Below, one piece after another: positions 34,801 through 45,779 of a DNA stretch of 64,000 bases. Origin of the DNA: Haemaphysalis longicornis (lineage: Eukaryota; Arthropoda; Arachnida; Ixodida; Ixodidae); NCBI GenBank assembly GCA_013339765.2, contig CM023449.1, positions 223,891,992 through 223,955,991 of the forward strand, read 5' to 3'. A program made the position numbers and the translations under genes. Below the pieces are notes generated by a model. The model was not told where the DNA came from. It did no database searches and worked only from the letters and a program-made list of their open reading frames with translations. Positions within the stretch are counted from its first letter, which is position 1. Each line of letters opens with the position of its first letter.

Positions 34801-37800
34801 AGCTTTACGTCAAGCAGTCTCCGTTGAAACTGCATGCATTATCCATCTGAAACTTGTTACTCATGAGTAGTACATAAAATGGTGGGTGCCTTTTTCTAAA
34901 GCTTTTTCTGAGAAGAAAAATAAAAACAGAAAAGAAGAAATAAAAATCGAGACATGCAGCTTACCAGCCACATAAACACTAGACAAGCCATAGGATATAC
35001 GCCTCGAGATTCGCGATCGCTGCGCCGCCTGCCGCCGCTTCTCCGCGGCGTTTGTGGGATTAGCGCTGCGTGGCTGATAGGTGGTCATGCAGTGTTTTGG
35101 TTCTCTTTCGCTTCTCTTTGCCTTTCCGAGCACTAAATAACTTGTTATGGTGACGTCTGTAAGCTAACTGAACGTTTAGGGCGCTTAAAAAAACAGCTGC
35201 GTCTTGGTAGAGCGCTCGGACGCCAACAAGAGCTACTCGGGGAGGCGGTTCTGCGCGCTTCTTGGCCGCTCTTGCGGTCGTCGGCGACGGCAGCAGCATA
35301 TCACCGCTGTCGCCTTCGAACACGTCAGAACAAGTGAATTCTATTTATTGTCACCTCGTTTAGACCTGACATTGGCACTGTAAGAGGTTGGTTCGTTTTG
35401 CAGCGCAAACAACAAATGCGGCTTTGCTTCGAATATGTACGTCGTAGAAAAATATATTTCGGGGATGTGATAACCCAATAGCTGACAAAAACTTGTGCCT
35501 TTTATGGGAATATAAGCCACGCGAAAATGTTAAGTACACTCAAAGGCTGTGCATTGTCAGATATGTGCCCACTCATGCCGTATAGTAAGAACCAAGGTAT
35601 ATGTTAATGAAACCACGGGAAAATGAATGGTCTGCAAGTCAGGAATAAATAGAATAGTCGTACGGGAATAAAAAAAAAAAAACGAGAGCAGCTTCTGAAA
35701 TGCTAAAGACGTTTGTTGAGCAAGGCAGTATTTACCAGACCAACTAGATGCGAATGCACTGATATTTCGCTAGAACATGGTAGGGGGGGGGGGGGGTTGA
35801 GGAGGAGGGCGCTCAACTATCGTTTGTTTACAAATGCGGAGCGAAATCAACGAATGAACGTTTTAGTAATCACACACACAAGCTGCGTGTTCACTTTTCG
35901 TTTGTTTTCGCCTTCAACGATCGGCTGATCACTCGGCGGACGCATTTTCGAAGAATACAGGGTAGGCAGTTCACAAGAAATACGAGGTGTCGTTGAAAGA
36001 GTTGATTGATTGATTGCAGGGTTTAACACGCCGACGCAACGGAGACGATGAGGCACGCCGTAGTGGAGGGCTCCGGATTAATTTTGACCACCTGAAGATC
36101 CTTAACGTGCACCGAAATCTCGTACACACGGGCTCGTTTGAAGAGTGTCGTATATGATAAGGGTCTCTGATTTCGGTTTATGCTAGATTCTGCAGTCTCC
36201 CTGTGTCATACGACGATGTTTCGAAGAAGCGTTTGGTCGCGGTCGCGGATTACTCTATAAGCCCATCTTCGCGCTTCTCGTGGAGGATAAATGTAACAGA
36301 TGAATCTTTGCGAGCGCTCACCTCGGGACAAGACGACCCAGCATTAAATTTGTCGTCGTGTGCTGACTCCGGAGTGTAATTTTGCATTATCCATCGTACT
36401 TCTTTGGTACAATGTTTGCGAAATTTATGCCGCATTGGCTTGTTCAGGGTACTGAGTAATATCTGATATGTGATATTGGCAGGCGTAACTTGCGTGCTGT
36501 CAGGTATGAGTGCTCCGCTAGATTTTGTAGTGCACAAAGTCGATTTACATCATAGTGTGTATGGCCGCAACATGACCATCGGAGGAAACACTGCTTACAG
36601 AGACACTGCCACTAAATTTCAGGGCAGCGGAATTGCAATCAGCTGCATGCAAATGCTCGCTTCGGGACGCTGGCCTGTGACACACGCCAGGCGCTCATAT
36701 AGATCTTTTTAAAATCGCGTCATAAACGTTTATACTCTCGTGAACCCACGAGGCTTGCAAACAGAGTGCCTGCTCCACGTTATTCGGTATTTCGAACGGG
36801 GACAAACGGTAAATCGCTGTCTTGAACGAGCCCCAAAAGCAACGGCGACAGGGGGGAGCGGGCCGGGGACTCCCGCTCCTGCTTTCGAAACGGGCCGCTA
36901 GGGGGATTTCAGTGGCGCCCCTACAGGCCGCGCTCGAGGCGTATAGGGAGTGCAAGTTCAGCATGAAGTGCTGCAGAAGTTGAAATATCGGTCGCGATTT
37001 TTAATAAAAAAATTTGCCAAAAGTGACCCTTCAACCTAATACCAGTCGTTCACATATTGTTAGTTGTCATCTTCAACCGCCGCATACCATCGGGCCCTCA
37101 AAACCGCAAGGGCACCATCACCACTGACATCAATCAGTCACGCTGCCATCTTTTTTTGTGTTGCTTCTCTTGCTGTCAGTAAGCGTGTGCGTGCTATTTT
37201 CTTCTTGCTCAAGCTAAGTTCAGGCACTTAGTGCCAGTTCACTACAACATTTAAAAGAAACGTCATATAGTATGCCCAAGCCAATAGCAACAGGTCCAAT
37301 AGCGCCAGTTTGGTGTCACCAAAAAGAGTGCATGCTACTGGTGTAAGCTGAAGGGGCAGCTCTTGGTGTGCAATGCTCGGAAGACACCATTTTGTCAGCA
37401 CCGTGTTGTGCACCTGGAACTGAAGGACAAGGTGGCAACTTCTGTCCGCAAACATTATGTGATGTCTCTACGAATTTATGGCCGGCGACGACCCCAAGAC
37501 ACCTGCTGGCCGCCTGTACAGATCGGTTCTCAGGACGGTCTGCCCATGGGTGTCTTATGCTTGGTGCTTGCTCCCTCATGGCATGGTCTTGTGAGTGTTC
37601 AAGAAGTGCTCCATAAGCAATTCCCCGAATGACTTGCTATGTGGGAGACAGCCAGACAGAAGCAGTCGCCCAACACGATTTCAGGCAGACATGAATGCTT
37701 ATAGCCGCAATAAAATAATATTGTGTACCTAATTTTTTCCCCCCATTTCTCGACCACAAGGTATAGGGGTTGATCTATATTCCAGTTCAACCTATATTCC

Positions 37801-40800
37801 GACTTATGTGGCAGACGTGAATTAAGAAGATTACAATTTTGGGGAAATTAGCCATATAACTGAACCTGGTGATGCTACACCAACGAAATGGCAAAGTTAG
37901 AAACTAATTCCGCAATTTCACATTTAGAGCACTTAGGCATGCTGAGACAGGAATAGGCCCATGCAACAACAGCTGGCGTGTGACTTTGTGGACACTAGCT
38001 CACCAACAGTGCACAATCAGTCCAGCTGCTTTAGTATTGGCAGATGCATAATGGCTATGAAGTATCCGGCCTGTTTGGCAAACAGGTCTACCTTAAGTTG
38101 GCCTGCCTTTCAAACAGCTAAACTGGGAGCTGAAGGGCACAGGATACTCACCCACACTCCAAAGAAACTATTCTTTAGAAACAGGCTGTTCTTTACTCAC
38201 TGTCCCATCAAAGAAAAGGCCACGGTACCACAATGCTCGATATGTACTTTACGCTTCAATGACACAAATGTCACCGTTGTCGCTTGTAACTGTAGAAGGC
38301 ATTCGATGGCCACAGACATGGACACGCATTTCGACTGAACCCCACCAACAAGCTCTCTGTCAGAGCGCAAGTTCCTTTTCACTTGTGGCTGCTCAACTGC
38401 ATAAAAAGACACCCGGCATTTGCCTTCGCACTTTCCACTGGTTTGCTGTGCAAGGCAGCGGGAGCACATTGTTTCGTGCACAGCACCACTTTTATGCATG
38501 AGCAAGCCGCACCTCTGCCACAGGCACAAACCAAAGCTCTGGGGCAGTACTGCATCGTGCTACGTAGTGCATAAAAATAAAATCTCTGCAGAACTGCAGC
38601 GATGCGTTGAGGTAATCCAAGCACGGCTACAGCTGCCTTGCACTGGTTGGCAGCCGTTCCAAACTTTTTCGATGCTTTGGGAAGGCCAATTATCGAACAC
38701 ACAGAACCAATACTAGGCCCCGAAATGCTGGGTCCCAGCATGCCAGTATGTTCCCGGCAAAACTCTGTTACGCTGTTCCAGCAATGGGAACAGTGTTAAG
38801 TGAGCACACACATAAGCAGTAACCTCACTATTCATGGCTGCCGATGTCAATAATAATAATAGTAATAAAAAAATACAGCGAGACCCTTTTGAAGTGCCCA
38901 CCTGGTCGACGGGAGAGAAGGTGACACACCAGAGACCTCTCCGGTGTCCTCGGAACGTGCCTAGAAGGCCCAGGTCAGTTGCGCTCCACAGCTGTGGGGT
39001 GAGGGAATGAGAAGAAGAAACTGGTGGTCATCTTTGGAGACGTCAATGAAGTTCTTACGGGGACTCACTGAAGCAAAACCCGGAACTGGTTGATATGATA
39101 TCCATGGATTACCCAGTGAATACAGGCAATGAATATTTCACGGATCTCTTAACTAGAAAACAACACGGAAAATGGTATCACCAATGCTGCCGACCCTTTT
39201 CTGCACTGCTGTTCCAGATGCCACACATTACGAGAGATACCCGCCGCAGTGGCTCAGAGGCTAAGGTGTTGTGCTGCTGAGCACGAGGATGCGGGTTCGA
39301 TTCCTGGCTGCGGCGACCGCTTTTCTGATGGAGGCGAAAAGCAAAAACGCCCGTGTGTACGAGATTTCAGTGCACGTTGACGATCCCCAGGTGGCCAAAA
39401 TTAATCCGGAGCCCTCCATTACGGCGTGCCTCATCGCCTGTGTTGCGTCGGCACATTAAACCCTACAATCAATCACATTACAAGAGATTTCGCAGAGGTT
39501 TAAAAGGAAAAGTCAAAACGAAATTTCCAAGCTGAGATACCTATGCAAATAGCTTCCTGTGCATTCCAAGAGATATTTTACAGTTTACAGTTTTATGATG
39601 AGTAAGTGTATAATAGCGTTTGTGGCTTCGACAAACTTTAAACAGCAGGTAAGAGCGAAAAATTCAGGGAAGCTTGCAGTCACGCGCAAGACTTAAATGG
39701 CAAAGCTGTTGTAGGTGGGCATTGCCGGGCACATAGTTAGGTTTCAGTATCATTGTTTATTTGCATAGCTGCGGAGCTAGTAATCATCCTCATATGGATT
39801 GCAAGAGGTCATCATCTTTCTCGCGGCGAGTGGTGGATGCAAAGTCATCCTCAGCATTGTAGACTTCCAACAGCTCGACTGGCGAAGCTTGCAATAAGTC
39901 ACGCAAGGCTTGAACCATAGCGAAGCTGCAGGATTTCTTTATACGTGAGCACCGAAGGACACATCACCACGCCTTTGCACAAGTTTGAAATTCTTTATTT
40001 GCATGTTCTGTCGTCGCTTTGCACTGTGCTAGTAGTAGTCATCGATATCGCCGTGTTCCTCATGCAAAGCATCACATGAGTGGTAGCGTTTGACGACAGC
40101 GCTGGAGTTCCCCCCTCCCCTTTTTGTGCTAAAGCCACTGCGCGAATTGGGGACTTGGCGGTCGCCGTGAGGCACACGCTCACGAGCACTTGGCATTTTC
40201 TCGCTCCTTGTGGTTTTTGCCAGTTCTTTTTTTATTTTATTCTTTTGCCGAAGCTACTACACGTGCCGGGAATGCTCGGCGGTCGCTGTGGGGAACGCGC
40301 TCATGAGCGCTCAGCATTTTCTTGGTATTTTTTCCTGCAACACCGAACTTACGACTTATACAACAGCTCCGCTGTTAAAAAATTTGTGCATGAAAGTTTC
40401 AAATAACTCGAAGCAATCCTGGCTGTGTGGCTGGATTACACTGAGCAATGGAAATAAGATGCCCCAAGAAGAAGACAAAGTGAAGGGGAAGGGGGGGGGG
40501 GGGGGGGGGACCAAAAAGAAAGAGACAAGAAGAAATTGCAGAAGCTTTTTTCACACTTATGATACTAACCCATGCATTAAAGGGGCTCTGAAGACGAAAT
40601 ACAACTTTGTTTAATTTGTAATAACCAGTTTCTGGCAACTCACTCAGCTGCCCTCCAGCCACGAACGACGTTTCTTTAAGTGACAAAATGCAAGAAATGT
40701 AGGAAAACTTCCAAATTTCATGTTAGAGTGGCATAATATGCGCACGAGTGACGTAAATATGGGCCAGCATTAAACGGTCATTATCAACCTGTTAACAACA

Positions 40801-42584
40801 CGTCAGCATTCAAGTAATACGATCATACAGAACTAGAGGCCCCACTACAACTGCCCACTCATGTTTCTTGGCAGTGGCTTAGGTCCTCTCCACTGCCATT
40901 TGCACAAACAAGATTCTGTGACGTCAGCTGAAATTGCCAGAAGGTGGCTTGTGAGTCGCTACTGCTTCATTCGTTTTCTTTAAAGGAGCCATGAAGAGAA
41001 AACACAAGTTTGGTTCATTCAAAAGATTGTCTCGTTAGAATCATACGGACACCACTTTTAACGTAAACTTCGCTCAAATAAGCTACATAATTAGGAAAAA
41101 CGGGAATGGTCATGCGACCCACCAGCTCATTTCCCGCAACAGAACCTGTGATGTCACATGGGCTAAGCTCTGCGATTGGCGGAGGCTGGCAGAAGCAGAC
41201 GCAAATTAGGTAGAGCTTACAAACTAGACGAACGAGCGATTTGCGCTTAAATTTAGGGCACATTCTTTACAAAGCAATAAGAATGATGGGACAAACAGTG
41301 GAAGTTACGAAAGCACATGTAAACATAGAAGTACTGATGCGTTCTGCTGTTCGTACTGCGCACAGCATGCTTTGGTTTAGCTGCACAGCACTACGGGGCT
41401 TGGGGTTGTCTCAGACGACACTGGCCGATTGACGCAAGCAACGGTGTCTTACGTGACCCCATTTGTCGAGCGAGCACTGTTTAAGGGAACGAATATTTTC
41501 TCCCAGAACAAAAACAAGCCAGGTTTAAATGCGGGCAAAAACAAACCAAACGCTTGCCACGGTATGGTGACGCCATCTAGGTTACGGAACGTAAAGAAAC
41601 GCGGGAACAAAACAACACCGCTGTACAGGGTGGAGACAACCTTTGAACGGTCCCGTGCCGCCGCAATTGGGCCAACGGGCTCAACGCGTTATTCTTTTCG
41701 TTTCCCACGAGACCTAGCAACGCGAAACAGACAATATGATTCAAACTTCTTCGGTAAACCGAGTTGCGGCGATAATTTTAGCGCGGTTTTGACACAATGA
41801 CTTGCTTCGGCGGCGAGCGAGCAACCGAACATGGCGGCGCCAGCGTTACGTGTCTCTACCCTGTACGGCGGATGCGTGAATGAAGGTACTCTAGGCTGCA
41901 GAGCGGTAGGTTCCCGTGATGTCACTTGGGACCACGAAAACGCATGATTGAGCGGGAAAATCAAAATTTTAACCTAAATTGTTTAATTTCTCAGTGAATA
42001 AAGCACCGTTTGTATCCGGACAAGCGCTGGGGGCACTATAAAACACGAAATCTTTCGAATAAAACCAACTTGCATTTTCTCTTCATGGCTCCTTTAATAT
42101 CTCGATTATTTGTACAAAGTTTGCGATAAAACTGGCCCCATTGCTATCGGAAGAAAGCAGTCTCTTTAATGAAACAATGAAACAAACTTGCATTTTATGT
42201 TCATGGCCCCTTAAAACGTGGGATCCTGAATTAGAAAGCTGGAAAAGAGATCACGCACGTGTGCTAGCCCACACAGCTAATGATGATTGGCCCTAGCTTT
42301 GCTGCTTGCGTCAGAAACACCCTTCTCAGTTGTGCAATCGTTGTCTACAAGTCTGGAGCCCCACCTTGGCAGTCTTGTCCTGGGAGGCAGATGCAATGAG
42401 CTGGTCGTTGGGCGAGACGGCCACACTGTTGATGTCCTTCTCGTGGGCGGCCACGGTGAGCTGGGAGGTCATGGCGGCACCCGCGCAGGGGTCGACCACA
42501 GCCACCAACCGCGGCCGCTCGGGCACAGGCCACAGCTTCAGGGTGGTGTCCTGGGAACCCGTCACCAGGAACGATGCCGACAGG
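25555..42584 (-). CDS. TBL3: TBL3/UTP13, WD40 protein of the SSU processome (gene span, 3' part)
   Basis: Component of the UTP-B subcomplex that binds U3-containing 90S pre-ribosomes in the nucleolus (family knowledge). Exons on the minus strand: 42365-42584, 38902-38991, 34678-34746, 33033-33103, 32279-32435, 30860-30918, 30196-30299, 28912-28983, 27649-27807, 25555-25832. All boundaries are GT..AG with matching phases. The first six encode the C-terminal WD40 blades (SFLVTGSQDTTLKLWP, HEKDINSVAVSPNDQLIASA, GHRRGLWCVTFSPVDQ, SSADTTIKLWSL, FEGHECSVLKVVFL, GADGNLKLWN, LLVTGAADSTILVWK). The rest encode the helical Utp13-specific domain (LSNLLKEKQWTKALQLALRL, FASTWNTNSKH, ERHFQRLSRLRQQAMFLEYL). 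The N-terminal WD40 propeller, roughly half the protein, is not found in this window. Confidence 0.93.
26875..27248. mobile_element. MITE with GCGCGTATAACCCGC ends
   Basis: TA duplications (26873-26874, 27249-27250) flank inverted ends CCCTATTTTTGCGCGTATAA and CCGTATTTTCGCGCGTATAA, both continuing CCCGC. 374 bases, no coding capacity; TA target suggests a Tc1/mariner/pogo-type parent. It lies in the last TBL3 intron. Confidence 0.85.
27649..27807 (-). CDS. TBL3: TBL3 exon, Utp13 domain
   Basis: 159 bases, acceptor cccgtgcag, donor GTGTGT, phase 1 to 1. It encodes DLLKFASTWNTNSKHSAAAQ, AVLNVVLRSHSPKQLLGMPG and SRAAVEAFIPYT. The WNTNSKH motif is a family signature. Confidence 0.95.
27995..28226. 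repeat. Two direct repeat units of about 140-bp period
   Basis: Units start at about 27998 and 28139; both contain gtgctacaaggt, then a cagnttac.c.gacc.c block and aggaacca.tgg or aggaaccatagg. Located in the TBL3 intron between 27807 and 28912. Not recognised. Confidence 0.6.
28245..28650. repeat. Dispersed repeat with ggggcgaag-type ends, copy 1
   Basis: It opens with ttaggggtgaagcccctcag and closes with gcatgcttcgcccctcccca then ggtttcacgtta. The ends are inverted (ggggygaag / cttcgcccc). A second copy lies at 29625-30140. It also holds about 2.5 tandem units near 28343-28480 (gtttaygcctcg...gtactaaaaaa). Confidence 0.6.
28912..28983 (-). CDS. TBL3: TBL3 exon, Utp13 domain
   Basis: 72 bases, acceptor tttccag, donor GTGAGC, phase 1 to 1. 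It encodes EILLEDDNEDKMTKALSPLR then EDQI, matching the acidic segment before the DLL/ALLRF helix. Confidence 0.9.
29625..30140. repeat. Dispersed repeat with ggggcgaag-type ends, copy 2
   Basis: It opens ttaggggcgaagtacctta and closes gcatgcttcgcccctactca then ggtttcacgtaagtggagat, paralleling copy 1. The interior differs. Both copies lie in neighbouring TBL3 introns. Similar ends also bound the element at 45668-46421. Confidence 0.6.
30196..30299 (-). CDS. TBL3: TBL3 exon, Utp13 domain start
   Basis: 104 bases, acceptor cttctacag, donor GTACGT, phase 2 to 1. It encodes EQQLSNLLKEKQWTKALQLA then LRLEHPFRALNIIK, the first helices of the Utp13-specific domain. Confidence 0.93.
30860..30918 (-). 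CDS. TBL3: TBL3 exon, linker to Utp13 domain
   Basis: 59 bases, acceptor ctttttcag, donor GTAAGT, phase 0 to 2. It encodes DCTSEERQEALAKEEALIL, the charged linker that follows the final WD40 strand in this family. Confidence 0.9.
32279..32435 (-). CDS. TBL3: TBL3 exon, last WD40 blades
   Basis: 157 bases, acceptor cccgaccag, donor GTGAGG, phase 2 to 0. It encodes GADGNLKLWNVNANECVQTL, then DEHEDKAWALVVNSDESLLV and TGAADSTILVWK. Confidence 0.95.
33033..33103 (-). CDS. TBL3: TBL3 exon, WD40
   Basis: 71 bases, acceptor attttcag, donor GTAGGA, phase 0 to 2. It encodes TFEGHECSVLKVVFLTHGMQ then LLS, with the GH dipeptide of a WD40 blade. Confidence 0.93.
34678..34746 (-). CDS. TBL3: TBL3 exon, WD40
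   Basis: 69 bases, acceptor cttcccag, donor GTATGG. It encodes VVATSSADTTIKLWSLSDFS then CVK, a complete D-T-IKLW blade end. Confidence 0.95.
34990..35330. other. CpG-rich block within a TBL3 intron
   Basis: A local GC- and CpG-rich stretch (cgcgatcgctgcgccgcctg) in otherwise AT-rich intron. Open frames on both strands lack recognisable domains. It might be a buried promoter or an old repeat. No function is assigned. Confidence 0.25.
36002..36140 (-). repeat. tRNA-derived SINE (Ruka-like), 3' part only
   Basis: Reverse orientation: starts with the gattgattgattg tail, then gggtttaacacgccgacgca, gagggctccggattaatttt and cgaaatctcgtacacacggg. The tRNA-like head is absent, so the copy is 5' truncated. 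Confidence 0.8.
37316..37632 (+). other. Open frame with Cys-x2-Cys motif, possible transposase remnant
   Basis: The frame from about 37320 reads KKSACYWCKLKGQLLVCNAR then KTPFCQHRVVHLE and stays open to the stop at 37630. The C-x2-C ... C ... C/H spacing is reminiscent of the cysteine-rich C-terminus of piggyBac-type transposases. No DDE part was seen. It lies in a TBL3 intron. Weak assignment. Confidence 0.25.
38902..38991 (-). CDS. TBL3: TBL3 exon, WD40
   Basis: 90 bases, acceptor ccccacag, donor GTGGGC, phase 0 to 0. It encodes LWSATDLGLLGTFRGHRRGL then WCVTFSPVDQ, completing one blade and starting the next. Confidence 0.95.
39239..39473 (+). repeat. tRNA-derived SINE (Ruka-like), full copy
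   Basis: It begins acccgccgcagtggctcag (A box) with B box ggttcgattcc, then the body with gatccccaggtggccaaaat and ggagccctcca, ending in acaatcaat. A 15-base target duplication CACATTACRAGAGAT flanks it (39224-39238 and 39474-39488, one mismatch). It lies in the TBL3 intron between 38991 and 42365. Confidence 0.93.
40581..42212. mobile_element. Outer TTAA element, split by a related element
   Basis: The left end follows TTAA (40577-40580): AGGGGCTCTGAAGACGAAAT. The right end read inverted is AGGGGCCATGAACATAAAAT, followed outside by TAAA rather than a clean TTAA. Only about 520 bases belong to it once the inner element (40984-42093) is removed. No coding capacity. Confidence 0.7.
40984..42093. 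mobile_element. Inner TTAA element nested in 40581-42212
   Basis: TTAA (40980-40983 and 42094-42097) flanks inverted ends AGGAGCCATGAAGAGAAAAC and AGGAGCCATGAAGAGAAAAT, both followed by an acAAGTTTGG or gcAAGTTGG block. 1110 bases; internal frames are not recognisable. It is a close relative of the element it interrupts. Confidence 0.8.
42365..42584 (-). CDS. TBL3: TBL3 exon, WD40 blades (most upstream exon seen)
   Basis: It encodes LSASFLVTGSQDTTLKLWPV then PERPRLVAVVDP, HEKDINSVAVSPNDQLIASA and SQDKTAK; donor GTGGGG. I place the acceptor at gcacgcag (start base completes an Arg codon, as expected for ...CSR|L). A second acceptor at cacctcag would extend it to 42624, but the extra residues do not look like the family. 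Confidence 0.9.
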
Positions 42585-42920
42585 CTGCGTGCGGCACCGT
42601 GAAGGTCACAACCACAGGCAGTCTGAGGTGACAAAAGCAGCGCTCTTCAATATACACCAGTTGCAAAACTCCGCTTCAGAATCCGGGCGGCATAAGCCCC
42701 TCCTGAGGGGCAAAAGCAGCAACCAGGGGCAGGGTTGCCAGGCCTGGCGATTTATCGCCAAACTGGCGACTTTTAGAAACTCGTGGCGACCAAGATTCCA
42801 GTGTGGCGACTTGGCTACTTCCTGGCTCCTTTGAGCATTGGTGATTTTATATATCTATGGGCCATTCTAACGCCCCACTTTCCACAAAAAGTGCCTTATA
42901 TGACTTTTCTGTGCACTTCA

Positions 42921-43020
42921 NNNNNNNNNNNNNNNNNNNNNNNNNNNNNNNNNNNNNNNNNNNNNNNNNNNNNNNNNNNNNNNNNNNNNNNNNNNNNNNN
43001 NNNNNNNNNNNNNNNNNNNN
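42921..43020. other. Assembly gap of 100 N
   Basis: Exactly 100 N, the conventional length for a scaffold join of unknown size. The TBL3 N-terminal exons are missing on its far side. Confidence 0.99.
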
Positions 43021-43495
43021 ATTTTAACGAGAGCAAAATAATTACTGATGCGTGCTTGGGGTCAAGCGGTATGCTTACGGAACGTCGTGGACCTGGCACG
43101 GAGGACGCTTGGTTTTGCCACTAGAAAAAAACAACAACAAAAAAACAAAGTGCACTTCAGTTAAAAAATAGTAAGGTTTCTTTGCTGCAAGAAAAAAGTC
43201 AGTACATAAACTTCAGAAGCATGGCTCGAGCACCCTGACAAAACTCTAAGGCGTGCACAATAAACGGTATAACAGTGTGATACATAAGAAGACCAGACTA
43301 TGTAGTTAGGAACATGCTGCACTAAACAAAAAAAAAATGTCTGGTGACGTAGTCCAGTGCAATACTGCCAAATGGCCCTTCTGTCACCTAAAGTGCAATT
43401 GAAGAAAGGGGAGAGGTGAAGGAGCTTTTAGAGTTAAAAATATTTTTATATCGGAGTTGCTGGACCACCATTTATGCTCTCCAAGCACTGAAGCC

Positions 43496-44048
43496 TGTTA
43501 CGAATCGGCCAGCGCCGCCGTACTTCCCCGTACTTTCCTCGGCTGTGCGGCGAAGCCACTGCGTGCGCCTTTGAAAACAGGCGCCACCGTGTCGGTGACA
43601 AGTTTCGACAAGCCCGGCCCAGACGCTTCGCTTTCGGCGCATTGCGAAACTTCGGCGGCTGCCGGCGAGGCTCGTCTCAACGCTCTTCAAGGACACAGAA
43701 GCCCCGTCGATCGCAACGGAGTCCCCCTCTCTCCCCTCTCTCGGACTCAACGTGCGCCGAGGCTGCCGACGAAAGAGCGTTTCTGTGACGTTTGTGGCGT
43801 GTTGCCGCTTGTTGGCGTTTGACCGTTACCGCTTTTAGGTATAAATAGAGCTGCCCAAGCGCTGTAATTCATTCCTGTTAGAGCAGCGAATCCATGCTGT
43901 CGCTCTGCTCGAGTCCTGTATTGTAACCTCGCCCGTCGGGGCATTGTTCTTTGGCTTCGGCTCACCTCTCGCTATGAAATAAACAGTTACGTTGGCCTAT
44001 CAGCTTTGGACCTCTTCCCGGCTGCAGTCGGCCTTCCCGGTCGCAACA
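43496..44048 (+). repeat. 5' LTR
   Basis: TG...CA ends. Contains a TATA box (ggtataaatagagctg, about 43838) and an AATAAA signal (gaaataaacagttacg, about 43976). About 83 bases shorter than the 3' LTR because of a missing ~13-base block in the middle and a shorter 3' end. Confidence 0.92.
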
Positions 44049-44297
44049 ACTGGTTGGCAGCGGTCGGATGACAACTTCGTAACACCTGGAGCCAGCGGTG
44101 CGAGATCCAACACCACGGACGTCGAGGCGGCTTCGGACTTCGCAGAATTCACGGTGGTCAATGGTGAGTGCGGGACTTTTCTTCACCGAGTTTTACCAGG
44201 CTTCTGAGGATAGCTGGTAGGGCGTGTGTTTTTGTCGCGTGGGTTATTCGCGCAAAACATCTTTGGAGCAGTGGGAAAGCAGTACTCTAGACCGGCC

Positions 44298-45665
44298 ATG
44301 AATTTGAAGGCGTTGAAAAAACCGCAGTTGTTGGAGCTTGCAAAAGAGTTGCGCTTGGATGTTACGGACGCGCTGAGAAAGCCAGAGCTGATACAGGCTA
44401 TACTCGCTGTTGGGGCTGACGATGAGGAGCTGTCGGAATGCATTGAGCGGATCAATGGCAGGGAGACCGCGAAACGTCAGGCTGCAGAGGCAGAGGCTGA
44501 GCGCCAGCGTGAGGAACGCGAGGAAAGAAAGCGAGAACAGGAGCTCGAGTGGCAGAAAGAGGAACGAGAACACAAGCCTCTACTTGAGCGAGAAAGACAG
44601 GAACACGAGGAAAAGATGCGAGGGTACGACCTCGAGCTCAGGCAAATCCGACGGGAAAGGAGGAGGCTCGAGCGAGAGAGACTCCAACGGGAGAGTAAGG
44701 CACTTAGAGCATGAGATTCAACTCTTGCGCGAAAAAGCGAAGCTCAGAAAGCCAGAGTTAGAATTGTTTCTCGAAAAAGACTTCGTTTTCGAGGAAAGCA
44801 CCGTGCCAGCGCTGCCAGTAGCAGACGCTCGGGAGCGCAAGTCGGAGGCGACCGTTGCTGCCCAGCAGCGCGTCAAGGTTGCTGAGAGAGATAACGAAGG
44901 CGCATTAGCTCAGACTGTCGGCAAAGGCGGCAGAGGGCAGTGCGTATCCACTGAGTGCGGTAATGTGGCGGCGTTTGTTTTGGAGATCTCGGCGGAGTGT
45001 TCGGACGGTTCAAATTCGCGGGAGGCCTTGGGAACGGCGACCGACTTGAACGTGAACATTTCGCGAGATAGCGACGTTTCGCAGGAATGCGTAAACGATG
45101 AGGTTACCGAAAGGCCGCACGAGTCCGCTGAAACGGAGGTTGTTCCTTCGGACGGTAGTACAGAAACGAGCGATGTGGTGGCAAAGCCTGCAGTCGAGGC
45201 AGCGAAAGGTTTGCACGGTTCAGTTGGGAGTCATGACGATTTCGCCACTGAGCAAGCGGATTCCGCCCTGCCACCAGCTCAGGTAGTTGACCTCGAGCAA
45301 CGGCCAGCCGAGCTCGTAGAGATTCAGGTGTCTGGGGCGGCTGAGCCGTCTTTTGAGACAGGGCAGCCTGGTTGTAGTGTAGTTCTGGCAGTGAGGAAGG
45401 AGAACGAGAACACGCTTCGGTCTTCGCGTGCCGAGGCTGTCGCTGAAAGCGCGAGGGACGACGAGGTAGTGACTGTTGGGAACTACAAGGTGCCTAAGGA
45501 GCTCGTCGTGCCCGTTTCACTCCCAGCAGATGCTCCCGATGATAGGCCAACATCGGCTGAGCTACTTGAGGTTCCGGTGTCGCCTGTCGCTGAGCCGAAG
45601 TCCGGAACCGACCAGCCTAGAGAAGAGAACGCAAACGCGTTCCGGCGCTGGCCGAACGCGTTCGT
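44298..45665 (+). pseudogene. LTR-retrotransposon gag, frameshifted
   Basis: It begins MNLKALKKPQLLELAKELRL then DVTDALRKPELIQAILAVGA, a SAP-like N-terminus typical of tick Gypsy gag proteins, followed by a long charged coiled coil (QREEREERKREQELEW). The first frame stops at 44712; the continuation (EHEIQLLREKAKLRKPE) is in the adjacent frame, so a one-base shift near 44695 breaks the gene. The second frame is open, acidic and Ser/Glu-rich to about 45665, where a foreign insertion starts. More of gag may resume at about 46423 (RGYLRRVFQCGHAEG). Confidence 0.75.
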
Positions 45666-45779
45666 AAAAAAAAATTCACAGCATATCCACGGGGTGAATG
45701 ATGATGAGTGGGCGAAGCTCCTGAGGGGAAATCATCGGTAAAACCGTGACTCTCAGTGAAAGTTCGCCCACTACATCTG

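Noticed and set aside
42287..42631. Plus-strand ORFs around 42.3-42.6 kb
   Set aside because: Antisense of a TBL3 WD40 exon.
43457..43822. 121-codon ORF duplicated at 46964-47584
   Set aside because: Lies in the LTRs; duplication reflects LTR identity, not a gene family.
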